Made by a program: the position numbers and the translations under genes | Notes under the pieces: generated by a model | Database searches by the model: none | What the model was told of the DNA's origin: nothing | The model's input: only the letters and a program-made list of their open reading frames with translations | Assembly: GCF_000766865.1 (NCBI RefSeq) | Contig: NZ_JNFA01000030.1 | Span: 1 to 64,000, forward strand | Direction: 5' to 3' | From: Listeria booriae | Lineage (GTDB): Bacteria; Bacillota; Bacilli; Lactobacillales; Listeriaceae | DNA: 64,000 nucleotides | Part shown: positions 48,025 to 55,879 of the stretch, one piece after another | How the letters are laid out: each line of letters opens with the position of its first letter | How positions within the stretch are numbered: position 1 is the first letter of the stretch

Positions 48025-48279
48025 TTATTTCCTCACCCGAATCCCCCAAACATACAACCCAACAAACGCAAGAACCAGCGGCCCAAAAAACATACCCACC
48101 ATCCAAACCACATCAAAAATGAAAACAGGCGTCGTACATCCATCAGTCCCACAAGCCGTCTGCACCCATCCGACACGATGCACCGAATCAAAATAACCAA
48201 TTAACGGAACACCAAAAAACAAGCCCCAAACGAGTAAAATCCCAATCGCAAAACCTATCACCGTCACATATTTTTTCAT
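48025..48279 (-). CDS. Small two-span membrane protein
   Basis: Unrecognised protein of 84 aa with two hydrophobic spans (about 5-30 and 54-80) joined by a loop holding CGTDGC. Ends with GIRVRK. AGGGGAA lies 6 nt before ATG 48279. Divergent from the T-box/SAM-hydrolase transcript. Confidence 0.7.
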   Translation of the reverse strand: MKKYVTVIGFAIGILLVWGLFFGVPLIGYFDSVHRVGWVQTACGTDGCTTPVFIFDVVWMVGMFFGPLVLAFVGLYVWGIRVRK

Positions 48280-48386
48280 AATCAATTCCCCTTTTATCTT
48301 ATCCCCCTAAAAGTACCACATGCGCCGTAATGAGACAACGCTATCCCCACAATATTTAGCAAACATTTAAACCTAACGTTAATTCT

Positions 48387-48428
48387 TTAACATTTATTAA
48401 ACAACAAGCCCATACACGAAGCAATAAT
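48387..48428 (+). promoter_or_regulatory. PrfA-box-like palindrome with spaced -10
   Basis: TTAACATTTATTAA (48387-48400) differs at one position from the PrfA-box TTAACATTTGTTAA. AATAAT begins 22 nt after it, the spacing of PrfA-dependent promoters. Transcription would run into the T-box leader. The sequence is AT-rich, so a chance match is possible. Confidence 0.35.
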
Positions 48429-48464
48429 ACAATGCAGGAGCCAAATAAACCAAGCCTTCGACGT

Positions 48465-48493
48465 TTGACAAACCCACCCATTTACGGTATTTT
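48465..48493 (+). promoter_or_regulatory. Promoter of the T-box transcript
   Basis: TTGACA (48465-48470), 17-bp spacer, TATTTT (48488-48493). Predicted start near 48500, just before T-box stem I. Confidence 0.6.
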
Positions 48494-48509
48494 TAAAATA
48501 ATAAAACAT

Positions 48510-48966
48510 TTTAACTACCATGACGAAGGACTAGTAAGATGCACCCGTTTCTTCAAAAGAGAGCTTCGACCAGCTGAAAACGAAGCAGAAACCCCATCTG
48601 AAATGACCATTTCCGAGTAGTGTACCGAATCCTTATAGACTGTAAAACTATATTTCCCACAAAACCTGTTCGTGCCTCCCAACCCCAGCGTGTCGACAAA
48701 TGCCTAGTTTCTAGGCAAAAGCGAGTACCGAAGCGGAGCGTACTAGAGTACGTTGACTGAAAACAGGGAGAGAGTACTATCCTCGACCATGTGAGAAGTT
48801 ATGCGTAGCGCAGCGTAGAAGAGCATCGGAACGGAGCTTTTAACGACGAAAATGGGCGTTTGTCGACACGCTGGTGATATTGGCAGTGAATGAAGGTGGT
48901 ACCACGAGAGATTATGCTCGTCCTGATTTTTGCGTATTTAAACGCGGAATTAGGGCGAGCTTTTTA
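48510..48966 (+). ncRNA. T-box riboswitch, methionine specifier
   Basis: Stem I is complete: ATGACGAAGG, the loop-E AGTA, AAAGAGAGC (AG bulge), GCTGAAAACG (distal loop), then CATCTGAA-ATG-ACC, where ATG (48603-48605) is the specifier codon for Met, and CCGAGTAG after the stem. The 3' part has the T-box word GAAGGTGGTACCACG (bulge TGGT, fitting an A discriminator base) and a terminator GCTCGTCCT...AGGGCGAGC-TTTTT ending at 48965. Uncharged tRNA-Met should allow transcription of the SAM hydrolase gene 22 nt downstream. A repeat of 190 bp lies between stem I and the antiterminator; without it the leader has normal length. Confidence 0.88.
48685..48874. repeat. Palindrome-ended structured repeat, copy A
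   Basis: Ends are perfect 16-bp inverted repeats (CCAGCGTGTCGACAAA and its complement). Next to the left end is hairpin TGCCTAG-TTT-CTAGGCA, then GAGTACCGAAGCGGAG, and near the right end GAGCATCGGAACGGAG. Same plan as copies B and C at 54.1-54.4 kb but with about 69 extra bases in the middle. It lies inside the T-box leader. Confidence 0.85.
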
Positions 48967-48988
48967 ATTTGAAACGGAGGAATTACAA

Positions 48989-49831
48989 ATGACCCAACCA
49001 TTACTTGTTTTGCAATCTGATTTTGGCATTAGCGATGGAGCAGTAAGCGCTATGTACGGCGTTATCAACACTGTTAACCGTGATATTCGTATTTACGACC
49101 TGACACACCAAATCCCGCAGTTTAACATCTGGGAAGGCTCCTATCGCCTCCTGCAAACCGTCAACTACTGGCCCGCGGGCACAATCTTTGTATCCATCGT
49201 CGATCCTGGCGTTGGCTCCGCCCGTCGCAGCGTCGCCATCAAAACCGAGGCCGGCCACTACATCATCACACCCGACAACGGCACCCTAACCCATCTCAAG
49301 AACTACACAACCATCACAAACGTCCGCGTCATCGATGAACAAAAAAACCGCCTACCAAAATCCGGCGAATCTCATACTTTCCACGGCCGCGACATTTTCG
49401 CATACACAGCCGCCAGACTAGCAGCAGGCATCATCCAATACGAAGACATCGGTCCCGAAGCGAGCCCAGATTCTATCATCGAACTCCCACTCGTCCGCTC
49501 CTACGAAAAAGACGGCGTACTAACCGGAACCATCGACATCATCGACCGCCCCTTCGGCAACCTATGGACAAACATCGAGCGCACCCAATTCGCCAACATC
49601 GGCTCCAAACACGGCGACGTTTTCGAACTAACAATCGAGACCGACACCCGCCAAATCTATCAAAACTACGTCACATACGGCCGCTCTTTTGCAGACCTCC
49701 GCGTAGGCGACGCCCTCATCTACGTCAACTCCCTAGACAATCTAGGCATCGGCATCAACCAAGGCTCCTTCGTCGACGCCTACAAAATCGGCACCGGCAC
49801 AAACTGGCTGGTCACCATCAAGAAAAAATAA
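48989..49831 (+). CDS. SAM hydroxide adenosyltransferase (DUF62 family)
   Basis: Cytosolic enzyme (280 aa) of the SAM-dependent halogenase/DUF62 fold; family members hydrolyse S-adenosylmethionine to adenosine and methionine. Visible signatures: QSDFGISDGAV at the N-terminus, VDPGVGSARR (Asp and Arg of the catalytic set) and SHTFHGRDIFAYTAA (His). GGAGG lies 10 nt before the ATG. Control by a Met T-box fits a role in recovering methionine from SAM during methionine shortage. It is the only gene of its transcript. Confidence 0.9.
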   Translation: MTQPLLVLQSDFGISDGAVSAMYGVINTVNRDIRIYDLTHQIPQFNIWEGSYRLLQTVNYWPAGTIFVSIVDPGVGSARRSVAIKTEAGHYIITPDNGTLTHLKNYTTITNVRVIDEQKNRLPKSGESHTFHGRDIFAYTAARLAAGIIQYEDIGPEASPDSIIELPLVRSYEKDGVLTGTIDIIDRPFGNLWTNIERTQFANIGSKHGDVFELTIETDTRQIYQNYVTYGRSFADLRVGDALIYVNSLDNLGIGINQGSFVDAYKIGTGTNWLVTIKKK

Positions 49832-49878
49832 AATGTAGCTCCTACGATATTGTTAAAAATCCCATTTTACACAAAAAT

Positions 49879-49909
49879 AGCACGCTTCCATACTTTTTAG
49901 AAGCGTGCT
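49879..49909 (-). terminator. Terminator between the convergent SAM hydrolase and M60 genes
   Basis: Perfect AGCACGCTTC / GAAGCGTGCT stem; T5 follows on the minus strand, about 70 nt after the M60 stop, and it may also stop plus-strand transcripts. Confidence 0.85.
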
Positions 49910-49976
49910 GACATGTTATTATTATCCTTCATTTAACGGTATAACTACGAGCTTCTTCTTTATACACCGTACTTAG

Positions 49977-52900
49977 TCATCGTGCAATGACTTTATATTC
50001 TGGACTAACTAGCTGCACTCCTTCAGAAGTGGACTTGGCGCGAACTGCCTCTCCTTTTATTAGTGCTGAAACAGTGACTTCCCATTCTCCCAAATCATCT
50101 GCTTTTGTTTTTGCCGGTGTAGAATTTCCTACCAGCACTTCCATACTTGCACCTGGTGTCGCTTTACCTCGTATGGATGTATCGCCTTCTCTAACGAAAG
50201 ATGTTATTTTCGGCGAACCTTGTACCAATTTCGGAACATCTGATGCTGTTACCTCTTTTAGGCCATCCTTTGCTAATTGGTATCTAACGATTTTTTGATT
50301 CGCTAATAGCTTTTGACTATCTGTATTTTGGATACGTAATCGGTGTCCTGCTCCCTCTTCGTGAACAAGCGTAAGGTAGTCTCCCAAGCTTAGATTGACG
50401 TTATCGATAGAAGCAGCGTAGTTTTTTCTGCCCCAATAATTTTTTACATATTTTTCCTTCCCGTCCGTACCTTGAACTAAGATGGTAGCATAGCGTTCTG
50501 TAAAATACCAATGTGGCATTGTTCGATTAGTATTCACGGTTAGTGATCTCTCTTTTGTAGAAAAATCCATGGTAGCAAAAGTAGCATTGCACAAACCTTG
50601 TAACGTAAATTTAAACTTATCACCATAATGAATCGGGTCAACTTGGTATACTTTACTATCCACATATCTACCTTCTATTGTTTCTCTTATTTGAACAGTT
50701 TGTCCCACTGTCAATGCTGGCACCATTGCCACCCAGCTACCCGAAGCATCAGCGGATACAGTTGCTTTTTTCACTCCGTTCACCAGTACATCTATCGTTG
50801 CTCTTGGTGATGCCTGCCCATTTATTCTAGTTTCACCAATTCCAAGCCACGATTGGATCGTTGGAAGTGCAATGACTTTATATTCTGGGCTAGTTAATTG
50901 TTCTCCCTCATATGTGGATTTAACGCGAACTTGTTCTCCTTTTAGTAAGGCTGAAACAGTGACTTCCCATTCTCCCAGATCATCTGCTTTAGTAGTTTTC
51001 GCAGGTGTAGAATTTCCTACTAGCACTTCCACACTTGCACCTGGTGTCGCTTTACCTCGTATGGATGTATCGCCTTCTTTAACGAAAGATGTTATTTTTG
51101 GTGAATCTTGCACTAGTTTTGGAACATCTGATTCTGCAACTACTTTTATGCCATCCTGTACTAACTGATATCTAACGATTTTTTGGTTTGCTAGCAGCTT
51201 TTGACTATCTTTATTTTGGATACTTAGTCGTTGCCCTGCTCCCTCTTCATGAATAACCGTGAGGTAGTCACCTAAGCTTAGATTTACTTTATCAATAGCA
51301 GCAGCATAATTTTTTCTTCCCCAATAATTTTTCACATACTTTTTCGTGCCATCGATACCTTGAACTAAGACTGTAGCATATCGTTCTGGGAAATACCAAT
51401 GCGGCATTGTTCGATTAGTATTCACGGTTAGTAATCGCTCTTTTGTAGAAAAATCCATGGTAGCAAAAGTAGCATTGCCCAAACCTTTCAAAGTAAAAGT
51501 AAAATTATCGCCATAGTTTGGAGTGTGAAATAGTTCTCCGTATTTAGCTAAATATTCCTCCTTATTTTTTTCATTCAAATGATTGATGGCAAATAATAAA
51601 TTTTTCTTTTCGGATAAATAAATTAACGGTATAACTTTTACATTTTCATCTTGAATCAATGTTTCTCCAGACTTATTGATTTTTTTTATAAAATCTTGTT
51701 CCGCATCGTTTTGCAATTGATGATTAGCGAGACCCCATTCAGTCATTGTCCAAGTGTTAATTCTATTTCGAACACTAATCGGTTCATCTGGAGCTAGACG
51801 TGAAGGTTCCACATGCTCTATTTGAAGCTCATATCCTTCTTTTAAAGGAAACTTAAATGTACCTATTGCGACTCCCGTTCCGGCCATTTTGTTTTGATAT
51901 ACCAGGTTTCCTTGTACATCTTTTACCTCTACAGAAGCGTAAAGGTTTTGACCGAAATAAACATGCGGATTTGTAGCCGAAACTGATAAAATTCCTTGTT
52001 CTTTTTGCAAATCTGTATTGAATTCTGCAAATTGATCATTACCTAACCCTAAAAATCTGATTTTTTGATTCGTTAAATCACTTTTCTTTATGTTTTCGAC
52101 TGAAATATTAGCCTGATTTTGAGCTTCTTTTACGTACACATAATGTTGTTTTACCAAATAATCTTTCATAATATCACCGATAAAATTGACTGTATAGATT
52201 CCATTAGGAAGATTTTTAAATTGTACTTGTTTATCCTGAATAAATTGCTCTTGAACCACTTGTTTTCCATTTTTAATTTGAATTTTAGTTCCTTTTAAAT
52301 CTTGAATGTTTTCTGTATCCAGTTCAATATTTAAGTTTCCAGTTAAATTAAGAGCCGCAATTTCTGCGTTAGTTACCATCGTGAAATTGGAGCGTATCAT
52401 AACGTTAGAATCAACAAGTAAGCGGGCACTCGGTAACTTATTTTCAGGTACAATATCTGCAAGGGAAGCTACTGGTGTATATTCTCTATCACGATTAATT
52501 GCTGGCTGACTATTCGTTAGTTTGATTCCCCACCGTTCAAATATAGCTGTAAAATCAAAACCACTGTTCTCACTGTAATAATGATTTAGTAAATTTGGTA
52601 ATGTATATTCGTTAATATCAAACCCAGGTTTATTAGCATCAGCACGATATCCCTGATATAACTTTGTGAATGCCTCATTTCCAGCTTTTTGTTTTAACAA
52701 TGCTAGAAAAATTAATTTTTCGCGAAGATTAGCAGAGTCATATGTTCCAAAATTTTTAACCATCTTTGTGTACAGATTATTTTCCACTTGTGCTTTATAT
52801 CCTATCCCAAACAACCAGCCAATACGATCCGCTTCGTCCTTACCGTAAGTGCTATACTCATACTGTACTCCAAATAAATTGTTAGATACTTCTCCTGTGT

Positions 52901-53735
52901 ACATACCACGATTATCCAGACCCGTCTGATAGCCGTGAGCAATTTCATGTAACGTACCCCAGTGACCTTTTTCCAACCACATTTTAACTGTATCATAGCT
53001 TTGCGCTGTCCAATGTGGACCATAATATGCACCGCCAGCCCCATTTGCATCAGCTTTCAGAAAATACCGATTTTTCCCTACTTGATTAGTTGGAGAAGAG
53101 TTATCAAATCCAGCCATGTCATTATTTAATTTAAAAATGCCATTAAAATACTCAATTAAAGCATCTAAATTAGGAAAATCCCTTAGATTTCTAGCATAGT
53201 TTTTATCTTTTTTCGGAATAAGTAATTGAAAATCTTTATTTATAATCAAACCGTACTCTCCATCATTATTATCCCATGTATCAAAAAATGCAGCTTGATT
53301 GTCGCCATATTTATAAATCGGCAGCGGCTTTTGTTCAGTATCACCTTCAATTTCGTATTCTAGCGTAGCTCCTATTTCTCCATAGGGAGTATTAACAAAC
53401 GGAACCAATGCTTTACCTGCCTCAATAGTAGTCCAATTTGAAGTGACTGCTACTGATTTTTCTTCCTTACTGTCATCTCCAAGCAACCGAACGGTCAGAG
53501 AACCCTTAAAATTCGTATTAACCTGTCTCATTTTTAACTTCGTATTTTCTTTTAAAATAAATCCCAAATCCTGCCGATCATGATAGCTACCTCTCCCCAT
53601 TCCAGATTTGAATATCCATGTTGGCTCCTCTAGGCTAAATATCTCTTTCCTATGAATTTCACCAGCCTCGGCTTTTATATTCCCCAATATTAAAAATATA
53701 CAAGAGACAAAGAATACTAACAACAATTTTCTCAT
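49977..53735 (-). CDS. Secreted M60-family zinc metallopeptidase
   Basis: Large secreted protease (1252 aa) of the enhancin/mucinase M60 family. Signal peptide ends near KAEAG (about residue 27); the catalytic zinc motif is TLHEIAHGYQ near residue 265 with a downstream Glu in YTGEVSN. After about residue 430 come beta domains, then two copies of a mucin/carbohydrate-binding-like module (GNATFATMDFSTKER...HWYFPERYATVLVQG) and three Ig-like modules (IRGKATPGASVEVLVGN). There is no LPXTG or other anchor. Likely a glycoprotein-degrading factor. ATG 53735 is chosen over GTG 53744 by spacing to AAGGGAG. Confidence 0.88.
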   Translation of the reverse strand: MRKLLLVFFVSCIFLILGNIKAEAGEIHRKEIFSLEEPTWIFKSGMGRGSYHDRQDLGFILKENTKLKMRQVNTNFKGSLTVRLLGDDSKEEKSVAVTSNWTTIEAGKALVPFVNTPYGEIGATLEYEIEGDTEQKPLPIYKYGDNQAAFFDTWDNNDGEYGLIINKDFQLLIPKKDKNYARNLRDFPNLDALIEYFNGIFKLNNDMAGFDNSSPTNQVGKNRYFLKADANGAGGAYYGPHWTAQSYDTVKMWLEKGHWGTLHEIAHGYQTGLDNRGMYTGEVSNNLFGVQYEYSTYGKDEADRIGWLFGIGYKAQVENNLYTKMVKNFGTYDSANLREKLIFLALLKQKAGNEAFTKLYQGYRADANKPGFDINEYTLPNLLNHYYSENSGFDFTAIFERWGIKLTNSQPAINRDREYTPVASLADIVPENKLPSARLLVDSNVMIRSNFTMVTNAEIAALNLTGNLNIELDTENIQDLKGTKIQIKNGKQVVQEQFIQDKQVQFKNLPNGIYTVNFIGDIMKDYLVKQHYVYVKEAQNQANISVENIKKSDLTNQKIRFLGLGNDQFAEFNTDLQKEQGILSVSATNPHVYFGQNLYASVEVKDVQGNLVYQNKMAGTGVAIGTFKFPLKEGYELQIEHVEPSRLAPDEPISVRNRINTWTMTEWGLANHQLQNDAEQDFIKKINKSGETLIQDENVKVIPLIYLSEKKNLLFAINHLNEKNKEEYLAKYGELFHTPNYGDNFTFTLKGLGNATFATMDFSTKERLLTVNTNRTMPHWYFPERYATVLVQGIDGTKKYVKNYWGRKNYAAAIDKVNLSLGDYLTVIHEEGAGQRLSIQNKDSQKLLANQKIVRYQLVQDGIKVVAESDVPKLVQDSPKITSFVKEGDTSIRGKATPGASVEVLVGNSTPAKTTKADDLGEWEVTVSALLKGEQVRVKSTYEGEQLTSPEYKVIALPTIQSWLGIGETRINGQASPRATIDVLVNGVKKATVSADASGSWVAMVPALTVGQTVQIRETIEGRYVDSKVYQVDPIHYGDKFKFTLQGLCNATFATMDFSTKERSLTVNTNRTMPHWYFTERYATILVQGTDGKEKYVKNYWGRKNYAASIDNVNLSLGDYLTLVHEEGAGHRLRIQNTDSQKLLANQKIVRYQLAKDGLKEVTASDVPKLVQGSPKITSFVREGDTSIRGKATPGASMEVLVGNSTPAKTKADDLGEWEVTVSALIKGEAVRAKSTSEGVQLVSPEYKVIAR
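49983..51509 (-). repeat. Direct duplication in the 3' half of the M60 gene
   Basis: About 630 bp at 50877-51509 (residues 746-956) recur at 49983-50627 (residues 1040-1254) with near-identical DNA, separated by one unique Ig-like module. Likely recent and recombination-prone. Confidence 0.85.
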
Positions 53736-53963
53736 TTTTCGCACTTCTCCCTTCTTAAATAAATCATATCACTATTTAAAACTATCATATATGCACCAAC
53801 AATGCTGTAGCGTAATTATGTATTTTAACCACATTCATACAAAGATGATAACGCTTACTATAAAAAAATAAAATAAATTTTCACATTCCAAAAAAACCAG
53901 CCCCGCCCTACTCCTACACCCCCAAATAAGTTTCCCTCCCCCAACATCATTAGGGAAACCCCC

Positions 53964-53992
53964 TTGACACAAAAAAAAATCGATGCTACGCT
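53964..53992 (+). promoter_or_regulatory. Possible promoter of the repeat/M-box transcript
   Basis: TTGACA (53964-53969), 17-bp spacer, TGC-TACGCT (extended -10, weak). A GTTTCCCT/AGGGAAAC inverted repeat (about 53930-53959) precedes it. If used, both repeat copies and the M-box are in one leader of nearly 700 nt. No gene is seen from 53736 to 54370. Confidence 0.4.
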
Positions 53993-54118
53993 AGAACCAT
54001 CAAGAACAATAATTAAATGATTTCAGCTGCAAAACTCTCCACACTCTCACAAAAGCTTAACAAATAAGCAAAGTGAAGTTTGGCCCAACGGCTCAACCAA
54101 CTCCGTGCCTCTAGCCTT

Positions 54119-54213
54119 CAGCATGCTCACAAATGCTTAGTTGCTAGGCAAAAACGAGTACCGAAGCGGGAACGTACGACTGTACTTGAGCATCGGAACG
54201 GAGTTCGAACCAC
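54119..54213. repeat. Structured repeat, copy B (right end missing)
   Basis: Begins CAGCATGCTCACAAAT, hairpin TGCTTAG-TTG-CTAGGCA, CGAGTACCGAAGCGG, ends after GAGCATCGGAACGGAG. It lacks the right inverted repeat and is followed by copy C as a tandem duplication (unit about 124 bp, with the shared left flank GTGCCTCTAGCCTT). Confidence 0.8.
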
Positions 54214-54242
54214 TGCTCGAACAACTTCGTGCCTCTAGCCTT

Positions 54243-54363
54243 CAGCGTGCCGACAAATGCTTAGATTCTAGGCAAAGTCGAGTACCGAAGCGGAGTGTAC
54301 GACTGTACTTGAGCATCGGAACGGAGACTTTAACGACGAAGATGAGTATTTGTCGGCACGCTG
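54243..54363. repeat. Structured repeat, copy C (complete, 121 bp)
   Basis: Perfect 16-bp terminal inverted repeats CAGCGTGCCGACAAAT / ATTTGTCGGCACGCTG. Internal hairpin TGCTTAG-ATT-CTAGGCA and motifs CCGAAGCGGAG and ATCGGAACGGAG as in copy A. The end differs from copy A (GCC for GTC) on both arms, so pairing is conserved. It ends only a few bases before the M-box. Confidence 0.85.
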
Positions 54364-54365
54364 AA

Positions 54366-54592
54366 ACAACCTGTACGGTGAGGCTCCTATACAAACACAG
54401 GCCACTGCCCAAAAACGTCCAAAGACGCCAATGGGTAGAACAGGGATTGTCGGATTAAGGCTTTCCATAATGTGGCTAAGAAACCAGTTTTCTTTACGTT
54501 GTATAGTGCCGAAACTTGAGCGAGGGGATACTGTGTTTTTTCCATACACTGAAATTCTGAATCTCTGCCAACCGTATAGGCAGGGATTTTTT
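54366..54592 (+). ncRNA. M-box (ykoK) magnesium riboswitch
   Basis: Signature segments are GGTGAGGCTCCTATAC, GGCCACTGCCCAAAAACG, GTCCAAAGACGCCAATGGGT, GGATTAAGGC and GTGCCGAAAC, in the order and spacing of M-box aptamers. The expression platform is terminator ATCTCTGCC / GGCAGGGAT (54561-54587) with a T run. High Mg2+ should stop transcription before the leader ORF and ATPase gene. Confidence 0.92.
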
Positions 54593-54667
54593 GTGCGTTC
54601 ATACGTATAAATAAAAAAGTCTGCCAACACATTTATTATTGTCAAATTATACTGGAGGTGAAGTAAT

Positions 54668-54769
54668 ATGCCAAAATTAAGCTCAGAAGACCCCGCTGAA
54701 CCTGAATCATGGAATTTAATAAACAACAACTGCTACGGCTCTTACTTCACTTTTCAAAAAAAGCCGTGA
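54668..54769 (+). CDS. 33-aa leader ORF between M-box and MgtA gene
   Basis: Starts MPKLSSEDPAEPESWNLI and ends TFQKKP. GGAGG lies 9 nt before ATG 54668, so it is probably translated. It lies after the M-box terminator and 30 nt before the ATPase. The early acidic/proline run EDPAEPE resembles the Asp/Glu/Pro-rich starts of Mg2+-responsive leader peptides such as MgtL, which make ribosomes unstable at low Mg2+; this parallel is inference. Confidence 0.55.
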   Translation: MPKLSSEDPAEPESWNLINNNCYGSYFTFQKKP

Positions 54770-54799
54770 CAGTTACAAACTGAATCGGAGGACAAAACA

Positions 54800-55495
54800 A
54801 TGAAAAAAACAATGACTAAGTTACGCAATGAGCAAGAAGTGAATCGCACACTGCTCCAGGACTCTACAGCAAACAAAGACGCGGTACTCGCCAAATATAA
54901 AAGCCAAATCCAAGGCTTAAGCGATCTAGAAGCACAAACACGCGAAAATAAATACGGTAAAAACATCACGGCTGAGCAAAAGCCAACCCCTTGGTACATC
55001 AATCTTGCCAAGTCCTGTAACGACCCATTTATTTATATTCTAGCAATCCTAACTATCATTTCCTACCTGACTGCTGACATCGAAGCCACAATCATTATGA
55101 GCATCATGATCCTTTTTAGCGTCTTTCTTAGTTTCACCCAATCCATGCGCGCTCAAAAAGCCAGCCTCTCGCTAAAAAACATGATTGAAAACACCACCGC
55201 CATTATCCGCGACGGTATCCAAAAAGAAATTCCCATCCACGACGTCGTTCCCGGAGATATTGTTTTTCTCTCCACAGGCGACATCATCCCCGCCGACGCT
55301 CGCATTTTAGAAGCCAAGGACCTATTTATCAACCAATCACCACTAACCGGCGAATCCATCCCCATTGAAAAATTCACAGAAGCCAGCGAAAAATCATTAA
55401 GCATCTTCGAAAGAGACAATTTAGCTTTCAGGGGTAGAGAGAGCAAAGTGCAGATTTACAACGCTAAGAAAAAAAGAAAACCTTGTTACGAGTAA
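54800..55495 (+). pseudogene. mgtA: Magnesium-transporting P-type ATPase, N-terminal fragment
   Basis: Only the N-terminus of an MgtA/MgtB-type P3B ATPase remains: cation-ATPase N domain, two membrane spans (about residues 75-120) and most of the actuator domain with NQSPLTGESIP. About 210 residues are native (to LAF, 55429); the next 21 are encoded by a Tn3-family terminal repeat, ending in a stop at 55493. The phosphorylation domain (DKTGT) and the other spans are missing, so it cannot pump. GGAGGA lies 8 nt before the ATG. The intact leader suggests recent disruption. Confidence 0.9.
55431..55468. repeat. 38-bp Tn3-family terminal inverted repeat
   Basis: Starts GGGGTAG and ends GCAGATTTACAACGCTAAG, exactly 38 bp; to my memory this differs from the Tn1546 end at only a few internal positions. 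It is fused to mgtA at TTTCA. The opposite end was searched for to the right and not found in the window. Confidence 0.85.
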
Positions 55496-55559
55496 TGATA
55501 CCAGTACCTTAGAGAGGTTTCACTAGAATAAAATCACGTATTAAAACACACGAAATACG

Positions 55560-55665
55560 AATTATATGATACACTTATGTTCTCCCTTCGATGAATGAGT
55601 TGTCGAGGGTAGACGACAAATAGCACATAGCAATTCTCGTCTGAGTTTTGCTATGTGCTTTTTTA
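55560..55665 (+). ncRNA. Structured RNA/terminator region upstream of the toxin
   Basis: A strong terminator (AGCACATAGCAA / TTGCTATGTGCT, T6; 55622-55665) follows a hairpin CCCTTCGA/TCGAGGG (about 55577-55606). AGACGA before the terminator can pair with TCGTCT in its loop. GGTAGACG is complementary to the toxin mRNA 5' part CGTCTACC. Could be an sRNA, an attenuator or only a transcription block behind mgtA. Confidence 0.45.
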
Positions 55666-55793
55666 TTTCTCAAAAGAAGGTCACAAAGTAAAGATTAAGT
55701 GGATCGCAAAAATAGCGGACCAATACAACTTATAGGAAATAGTCCCTTATTTTTTATCAAATGATAGGAAGTAGAAATACATAAAAGAATTTC

Positions 55794-55821
55794 TCAACAC
55801 GCAAATGAGATGTGATATAAT
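55794..55821 (+). promoter_or_regulatory. Toxin mRNA promoter
   Basis: TCAACA, 16-bp spacer, TATAAT (55816-55821). Start near 55828 makes the RNA begin GCCGTCTAC, which is the exact complement of GTAGACGGC at the stop codon (55978-55986). Confidence 0.6.
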
Positions 55822-55879
55822 AAATGAGCCGTCTACCTCTAGAGACGAGTACAGCATCTAGAGAAGGGAGGTCATGAGC

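Noticed and set aside
48432-48620. Plus-strand ORF of 62 codons
   Set aside because: It covers T-box stem I and the promoter, has no good ribosome binding site, and the RNA structure explains the sequence.
48685-54363. Repeats A-C as a CRISPR array or as simple IS ends
   Set aside because: No regular spacer pattern; no transposase; internal conserved hairpins and pairing ends fit a structured element better.
54141-54729. ORFs on both strands across the repeats and M-box
   Set aside because: They follow structured RNA elements and have no translation signals.
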